DNA from: Phocaeicola sp.
GTDB lineage: Bacteria; Bacteroidota; Bacteroidia; Bacteroidales; Bacteroidaceae
NCBI GenBank assembly: GCA_029257865.1
Contig: JARIAN010000099.1
Location: 1-64,000 of the forward strand
Length of the DNA: 64,000 nucleotides
Direction of reading: 5' to 3'
Shown here: one piece after another, positions 59,030 to 64,000 of the stretch
How positions within the stretch are numbered: the stretch's first letter is position 1
How the letters are laid out: every line of letters starts with the position of its first letter
Program-made: the position numbers and the translations under genes
The notes under the pieces: generated by a model
Told to the model about the DNA's origin: nothing
The model's database searches: none
What the model saw: the letters and a program-made list of their open reading frames with translations, nothing else

Positions 59030-60462
59030 TGGATAATATGACACAAGTATCATATAGACAATGGATCAAGTTTGGAGTAGTCCTTACTTTATACATTCTT
59101 TTTCTTGTTTGGCTTAGAAGTTGGTTGGGAGTTCTTGTAATTCCGTTTATTTTTGATGCATATATTACCAAGAAGATTCCTTGGACATGGTGGAAACAAT
59201 CTACCAATCCAATGGTGTTGACGGTGATGGGATGGGTAGATGCTATTGTATTTGCATTGGTGGCAGTTTACTTCGTGAATTTGTATTTCTTTCAGAACTA
59301 TGTTATTCCTTCGTCATCATTAGAGAAATCATTGTTGGTAGGCGACTATCTGTTTGTGAGTAAGATGAGCTATGGGGCACGTGTGCCACAAACTCCGCTT
59401 CATATGCCGCTTACCCAGCATACACTTCCGGTTTTCAATTGCAAGTCGTATCTGGAATGGCCTAAATGGGGGTATAAACGAGTAGATGGATTGGGTAAAG
59501 TACAGCTGAATGATATTGTTGTATTTAACTTTCCTGCTGGCGATACTGTGGCAACTTCTGTTCCGGCAGAAGATATCTATCGTATGAGTTATCAGATAGG
59601 TAAGGAATTGTCGAAGCCAGTAGATATGGCTAGTCTTTCGTTGGAACAGCAGCGTCAGGTTTATGATTTTTATTATCATGCAGGTCGCAAATATATGAAT
59701 GAAAACCCTAAAATGTTTGGGGATATTGTATATCGTCCGGTTGACCGTAGGGAAAACTATGTAAAACGTTGCGTGGGCTTACCAGGACAGACACTTGAAA
59801 TTAAAGACCGCATAATCTATTTGGATGGTAAGGCAAACAAAGAACCGGATAATGTACAATATCGGTACATGGTACATACTAGAGGACAGTTGCCGGAAGA
59901 TTTTTGTCTGGAATTGGGTATTAGCCGAGAAGATTTGTCGACTTATTATCCAGAGGAGTCCATTTATAATATGCCACTGACCGAAGTGACAAAAGCAATT
60001 TTGCTGTCTCGTAAAGACTTGGTGAAATCTATAACCAATGTTCCTGAAGATAATGCTGGAGGACTGTATCCTGTTAATAAGGAAACTGGTTGGACTGTGG
60101 ATAACTACGGTCCGGTATGGATTCCTAAGAAAGGGGAGACTATTACTTTGACATTGGATAATCTTCCTGTGTACGAGCGTCCTATTCATGCTTACGAAGG
60201 CAATGAAGTGGAAGTGAAAGACGGTAAAATCTATATTAACGGACAAGAGACAGACCAATATACTTTTAAGATGGATTATTACTGGATGATGGGAGATAAC
60301 CGCCACAATTCGGCAGACTCACGTTTCTGGGGCTTTGTGCCGGAAGACCATATCGTAGGTAAGCCAATTTTTATCTGGCTTTCTTTAAATCAAGACCGTA
60401 CTTGGTTGAATGGAAAAATACGTTGGGATAGATTGTTCCGATTCGTTGATTCAATTAAATAA
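59029..60462 (+). CDS. lepB: Signal peptidase I (active)
   Basis: Cleaves signal peptides of Sec substrates on the periplasmic side of the inner membrane. 477 residues from the ATG at 59029. An N-terminal pair of membrane segments (about 14-46) and another before the catalytic domain (about 65-88) are visible. The Ser-Lys dyad is intact: S97 in VIPSSSLEKSL and K246 in NYVKRCVGLPGQT, and box E is MMGDNRHNSADSRFWGFVP. It is larger than E. coli LepB because of insertions between the boxes. It is the first of two adjacent S26 proteins. Confidence 0.96.
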   Translation: MDNMTQVSYRQWIKFGVVLTLYILFLVWLRSWLGVLVIPFIFDAYITKKIPWTWWKQSTNPMVLTVMGWVDAIVFALVAVYFVNLYFFQNYVIPSSSLEKSLLVGDYLFVSKMSYGARVPQTPLHMPLTQHTLPVFNCKSYLEWPKWGYKRVDGLGKVQLNDIVVFNFPAGDTVATSVPAEDIYRMSYQIGKELSKPVDMASLSLEQQRQVYDFYYHAGRKYMNENPKMFGDIVYRPVDRRENYVKRCVGLPGQTLEIKDRIIYLDGKANKEPDNVQYRYMVHTRGQLPEDFCLELGISREDLSTYYPEESIYNMPLTEVTKAILLSRKDLVKSITNVPEDNAGGLYPVNKETGWTVDNYGPVWIPKKGETITLTLDNLPVYERPIHAYEGNEVEVKDGKIYINGQETDQYTFKMDYYWMMGDNRHNSADSRFWGFVPEDHIVGKPIFIWLSLNQDRTWLNGKIRWDRLFRFVDSIK

Positions 60463-60537
60463 AGAAAAGAAGGCAGCAAGAATCTGTAAAAGGGTTTTGT
60501 TGCCTTGAAACAGGAAATACATAGATGATAATTTGGT

Positions 60538-61455
60538 TTGAGTAAGAGGAGGAGATACATAATCAAGTGGAAACTGGTGGTGACGGTAGTTTTGTCGGTG
60601 CTGCTGGTCAAGACTTTTCTTGTAACTTCCTGCTTCATCCCTTCGTCTGGAATGGAAAACAGTCTGTATCCGGGAGAAGCAGTGTTGGTTAACAAGTGGA
60701 GTTATGGTCTGCGTTTGCCTTTCCCTTCTTTGCTGGGTTATCATCGGATAGGCGGGAGAAGAGTTTCATTGGGAGATATTGTATTGTTTAACAATCCTCG
60801 GTCGGCTTCTTCCATGAGCCTGGAGCGTGCTTCTTTGTTTATCAGTCGTTGTACCGGTTGTCCGGGAGACACCTTGATGTTGAACAAAGAAATGCTGGAT
60901 ACGCACAGTGCTGTATATAGTCCTGACAGCAAGTCGTTTTATACTTATCCGGGACATAAAGAAGATGTGGTATTGGCTTTGTTAGACGTAGTAGGCATTG
61001 AAGGTAATACCTTGGTGGGATATACTGAGCAAGGTGACTATATCCGTAGTTTCAGTGCTTATGAGTTGTATCTGTTGACTCAAAAAGGAGGGGATTATGT
61101 ACATTTCACCCCTTTAGACAAAGCTTTAAACGATGATAGCGGGTATCCGTATGTAGTTCCTTCTAAAGGAAAGTCAATTAAGGTTTATCCTTGGAACAAG
61201 GTATTGATATGTAATACCATTTGCTTGCATGAAGGAAAGCAGGCTGTGGTGAAAGGAGATACCTTGTGGGTGGAAGGTAAGCCAGTAAAGGAATATGTGT
61301 TTACTCAAGATTATTATTGGATGACGGCCAATGACCCGGTAAATCTATGTGACTCCCGTTTGTTCGGATTTGTGCCGGAAAGTCATCTGATTGGCAAGGC
61401 ATGGCGAATATGGTACCCTGTTTCTAAAGAACGTTTTTTAGAGTATGTGCAATAA
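60538..61455 (+). CDS. Signal peptidase I paralogue lacking both catalytic residues
   Basis: S26-fold protein of 305 residues; predicted non-catalytic. Basic start SKRRRYIIKWK, one membrane segment (about 13-28), then box B as FIPSSGMENSL with Gly38 where the nucleophile Ser should be. Box D is FISRCTGCPGDT with Ser103 where the general-base Lys should be. Box E degenerates to MTANDPVNLCDSRLFGFVP. The overall fold features (WSYGLRLP, LGDIVLF) are kept, so this is a maintained gene and not debris. TTG at 60538 is the only reasonable start: a stop in frame at 60529 excludes longer forms. It could regulate LepB, chaperone substrates or bind signal peptides (inference). Confidence 0.85.
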   Translation: MSKRRRYIIKWKLVVTVVLSVLLVKTFLVTSCFIPSSGMENSLYPGEAVLVNKWSYGLRLPFPSLLGYHRIGGRRVSLGDIVLFNNPRSASSMSLERASLFISRCTGCPGDTLMLNKEMLDTHSAVYSPDSKSFYTYPGHKEDVVLALLDVVGIEGNTLVGYTEQGDYIRSFSAYELYLLTQKGGDYVHFTPLDKALNDDSGYPYVVPSKGKSIKVYPWNKVLICNTICLHEGKQAVVKGDTLWVEGKPVKEYVFTQDYYWMTANDPVNLCDSRLFGFVPESHLIGKAWRIWYPVSKERFLEYVQ

Positions 61456-61459
61456 AAAT

Positions 61460-62098
61460 ATGAAAGATGAAGTAATCCTGAGCTCGGCATACCTGGCTCC
61501 GGTGGAATATTATGTCAAATTATATCAATATGGGAAAGCCTATATCGAGCAACATGATCATTATATGAAGCAGACCTATCGTAATCGTTGTATGATTGCT
61601 TCGGCTGATGGTCCGCTTTCGTTGACTATTCCTACCGAGAAGAACGAGTCTCCTAAGTGCTCTATGAAGGACATTAGGATTTCTGATCATGGCAAATGGC
61701 GTCATGTGCATTGGAATGCGTTGGTGGCTGCTTATAAGCAGAGTCCTTTTTTTGATTATTATTCAGATGACTTGGCACGTTTTTACGAACAGAGATATGA
61801 GTTTTTGTTTGATTTCAATTTGGAACTTTGTCAGTGGATTTGTGAGCAGATAGATTTGCAGCCAATGTTGTTGCCTACTAATGATTATGAGGCCGTTCCT
61901 TTAGGGGCAGATGATTTCCGGGAAATAATTCACCCAAAGAAGGATTATGAGCAGTTTGATTCCAATTTCAATCCTTGTTCTTATTATCAAGTGTTTGATG
62001 CCAAATTAGGATTTTTGCCAAACCTGAGCATTGTAGACTTGTTGTTTAATATGGGCCCGGAAAGTTTGTTAGTTTTGCGTGATAGTATTGTAAAATGA
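61460..62098 (+). CDS. WbqC-like family protein
   Basis: 212 residues from ATGAAAGAT at 61460; an ATG at 61445 overlaps the upstream gene. The family is linked to O-antigen or other surface-sugar gene sets in some bacteria, but its reaction is not established. Recognised by the start ILSSAYLAPVEYYVKLYQYGKAYIEQHDHY, the segment LSLTIPTEKN, and HWNALVAAYKQSPFFDYYSDD with a C-terminal YYQVFDAKLGFLPNLSIVDLLFNMGPES. Close spacing with the S26 paralogue suggests one transcript. Confidence 0.85.
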   Translation: MKDEVILSSAYLAPVEYYVKLYQYGKAYIEQHDHYMKQTYRNRCMIASADGPLSLTIPTEKNESPKCSMKDIRISDHGKWRHVHWNALVAAYKQSPFFDYYSDDLARFYEQRYEFLFDFNLELCQWICEQIDLQPMLLPTNDYEAVPLGADDFREIIHPKKDYEQFDSNFNPCSYYQVFDAKLGFLPNLSIVDLLFNMGPESLLVLRDSIVK

Positions 62099-62124
62099 GT
62101 TATGAACGATAATAGAAAACAATT

Positions 62125-62802
62125 ATGAGAAATCTTCCTGTAATAACGAAGAATCTATTGATTATTAATGCGCTATGCTTCTTTGTTACAATTGTGGCCG
62201 AGCGTTATGGTATAGATGCTGAGAGTATGTTTGGACTTCATTTTTTCATGGGGTCTAGCTTTAATCTGTTACAGTTGGTTACCTATATGTTTATGCATGC
62301 CAATTTCCAGCATTTGTTTTTCAACATGTTTGCTGTGTTTATGTTTGGTGCAGTCTTGGAGCAGGTATGGGGGCCGAAGCGCTTTTTAGTGTATTATCTG
62401 ATTTGTGGTGTCGGTGCCGGTTTGGTACAAGAAGGTGTACAGTATATCCAATACATAAACAGCTGGGTGCATTATTCAACAGTCGATACAGGCTATGGTA
62501 TCATACCGATGGCGGAATTTTTAGATACGATGACAACCGTAGGGGCTTCTGGAGCTGTATATGGAATTCTGTTGGCTTTTGGAATGTTGTTTCCAAACAA
62601 TCAGTTGTTTGTCTTTCCTATTCCAGTCCCAATCAAGGCTAAATATTTTGTCGTGGGGTATGCAGTCATAGAATTGCTGTTGGGCTTGGGAGCGAGTGAC
62701 CAAGTAGCACACTTTGCACATTTGGGCGGTATGCTGTTCGGATTGATATTAATACTTTATTGGAGAAAGCAAAATGGTGGAGGAAGGCAGATTTTTCACT
62801 AA
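62125..62802 (+). CDS. Rhomboid family intramembrane serine protease
   Basis: Cleaves transmembrane substrates within the membrane. 225 residues with six predicted helices. The Ser-His dyad is S142 in TTVGASGAVYGI and H196 in DQVAHFAHLGG, and HANFQHLFFNMFAVFMFG is the conserved second helix and loop. Its 3' end overlaps the next rhomboid gene by 29 nt. Confidence 0.95.
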   Translation: MRNLPVITKNLLIINALCFFVTIVAERYGIDAESMFGLHFFMGSSFNLLQLVTYMFMHANFQHLFFNMFAVFMFGAVLEQVWGPKRFLVYYLICGVGAGLVQEGVQYIQYINSWVHYSTVDTGYGIIPMAEFLDTMTTVGASGAVYGILLAFGMLFPNNQLFVFPIPVPIKAKYFVVGYAVIELLLGLGASDQVAHFAHLGGMLFGLILILYWRKQNGGGRQIFH

Positions 62803-63670
62803 CCTGAAAGACGGGTTTAGCAGAGGGGATATAGTAGTTCGCTTAATCTATATTAATGTAGTAGTCTTCCTGATTGTTACATTGTTCAATGTGTTCTGTA
62901 CCTTGTTCAAGTTGCCGTCTGTGTTATGGGCGAATTATTTGGAGATGCCTGCCTGGACGGAACGTTTCATACGTCAGCCTTGGTCATTGATTACCTATAT
63001 GTTTATGCATGCAGGCATATTGCATGTATTATTCAATATGCTTTGGCTTTATTGGTTTGGGCGTTTGTTCTTGCAGTTCTTTTCTTCGCGCCATTTGCGC
63101 GGACTGTATGTCTTGGGGGGAATTTGTGGTGGATTGCTTTATCTGCTATCTTATAATGTGTTTCCTTATTTTGAAGATTATAAGTACGGTTCTTTTCTGC
63201 TAGGCGCTTCAGCTTCGGTATTGGCTATTGTAGTGGCAACGGCAGAGCGACAGCCGGAATACTCGGTGCAGTTTTTGTTCTTGGGCAGTGTGAAATTGCG
63301 TTTTGTGGCAATATTTATGATTGTCTTGGACCTGCTTTTCATGACTTCCGACAATGCAGGTGGACACATAGCTCATTTAGGAGGTGCTTTGGCTGGATGG
63401 GCCTTTTCTGTAGGGCTTTGTAAAGGGAGAGATTTTACCCGATGGATAAATGGAACTATAGACTTTGTAGGAGGAAAATGGAAACCTGCTTCAAAGAAAC
63501 CTAAGATGAAAGTTCACTATGGAAGCAGGCAGAGCGACTATGAGTACAATACTCAAAAAAAAGAGCGTTCGGATGAAGTGGACCGTATATTAGATAAACT
63601 TCGTAAGTCGGGATATGGAAGTCTGACTGAAGAGGAGAAAAAAAGCTTGTTTGATGCAAGTAAGAAATAA
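62774..63670 (+). CDS. Rhomboid protease with cytoplasmic C-terminal extension
   Basis: Second intramembrane protease, 298 residues. The dyad is S146 in LLGASASVLAI and H198 in GGHIAHLGG; HAGILHVLFNMLWLYWFG is the conserved helix. After the membrane part (about residue 215) it has a soluble tail ending in a short helical module (SDEVDRILDKLRKSGYGSLT, EEEKKSLF) found at the end of Bacteroidota rhomboids. The overlap with the preceding gene indicates coupled translation. Substrates unknown. Confidence 0.93.
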   Translation: MVEEGRFFTNLKDGFSRGDIVVRLIYINVVVFLIVTLFNVFCTLFKLPSVLWANYLEMPAWTERFIRQPWSLITYMFMHAGILHVLFNMLWLYWFGRLFLQFFSSRHLRGLYVLGGICGGLLYLLSYNVFPYFEDYKYGSFLLGASASVLAIVVATAERQPEYSVQFLFLGSVKLRFVAIFMIVLDLLFMTSDNAGGHIAHLGGALAGWAFSVGLCKGRDFTRWINGTIDFVGGKWKPASKKPKMKVHYGSRQSDYEYNTQKKERSDEVDRILDKLRKSGYGSLTEEEKKSLFDASKK

Positions 63671-63727
63671 GAATGGACTGGTCGGTATCTGGAAAAGATT
63701 ATCGGCCATTTATTGTAGCTATAAACA

Positions 63728-64000
63728 ATGAAACTATTGGGAAGTATTTTGCAGAAAGTGTTGTTGTTGGCTAATGTCGGACTTAGTATCGGCTTTTTAT
63801 GCTGTGCCTATTCTCCATATATTTCTCCGGAGCGGTTTCCGGCTATTTCCTGTTTGGGGTTAGTCTTTCCTTTTTTAGCTTTGGGAGTTCTATTTTTTGC
63901 TATCTTTTGGATGGTGATACGTGTGAGGTGGGGACTGTTATCATTGGCGTTCTTGTTATTGGGGTGGCCTGCCGTAAGAATCTATTTCCCGATAAACTTC
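63728..64000 (+). CDS. Membrane protein, probable endonuclease/exonuclease/phosphatase family, cut by window end
   Basis: Only the first 91 residues are visible: MKLLGSILQKVLLLANVG followed by three hydrophobic segments and a short CAYSPYISPERFPAI loop. This N terminus matches the membrane anchor that precedes an EEP (YafD-like) catalytic domain in Bacteroidota proteins found next to rhomboids. The catalytic part is outside the window, so the assignment rests on the anchor and on gene order. Confidence 0.6.
   Translation, partial: MKLLGSILQKVLLLANVGLSIGFLCCAYSPYISPERFPAISCLGLVFPFLALGVLFFAIFWMVIRVRWGLLSLAFLLLGWPAVRIYFPINF

Overview
The window looks like chromosome of a gut Bacteroidaceae species (Bacteroides or Phocaeicola type). 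Four things point there: two SusC/SusD outer-membrane pairs; Ser-type and other sulfatases beside GH20, GH2 and GH29 enzymes; promoters of the Bacteroidota form TTTG-N19-TAnnTTTG; and ribosomal proteins of the zinc-free type. The species cannot be fixed from sequence reading alone.

Layout. (1) 1-7549, plus strand: the end of a glycan-degradation cluster with a 5'-truncated sulfatase, a GH20 hexosaminidase and a large GH2 beta-galactosidase-type enzyme with an N-terminal lectin-like domain. (2) 7550-8417: a possible small structured RNA, then a DUF3467 gene. (3) 8494-26757: one unbroken plus-strand ribosomal superoperon (rpsL-rpsG-fusA, then the S10, spc and alpha blocks through secY, map, infA, rpmJ, rpoA and rplQ) between one strong promoter and one strong terminator. 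It lacks tuf and adk. (4) 26881-34634: a GH29 alpha-L-fucosidase lipoprotein and a SusC/SusD pair, followed by a decayed second copy of the fucosidase gene. (5) 34661-38161: O-acetylhomoserine sulfhydrylase, a hotdog thioesterase and an iron-type alcohol dehydrogenase with a foldable leader, then a short 22-bp repeat array. (6) 38162-47980: a sulfatase divergent from a second SusC/SusD pair, followed by a DUF6057 membrane protein and a lipoprotein with a c-type haem motif and a beta-propeller. (7) 48194-54371: nitroreductase, pirin and two more GH20 enzymes on opposite strands. (8) 54390-64000: housekeeping genes: dprA, a thioesterase, a dihydrouridine synthase, a DUF2851 protein, dapB, signal peptidase I with a paralogue that has lost both catalytic residues, a WbqC-like protein, two rhomboid proteases and the start of a further membrane protein.

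How it fits together. The surface genes (two sulfatases, three GH20, one GH2, one GH29, two SusCD pairs) suit capture and stepwise trimming of sulfated, fucosylated, GlcNAc/Gal-containing host glycans such as mucin. That substrate is inferred from family membership. The core translation operon sits directly between such clusters.

The items most worth a second look are the dead signal-peptidase paralogue, the fucosidase fossil with deletions at short repeats, the 22-bp repeat array with a 16-bp palindrome, several foldable leaders or intergenic RNAs, and three ribosomal genes with full Shine-Dalgarno sequences in a phylum that mostly ignores them.
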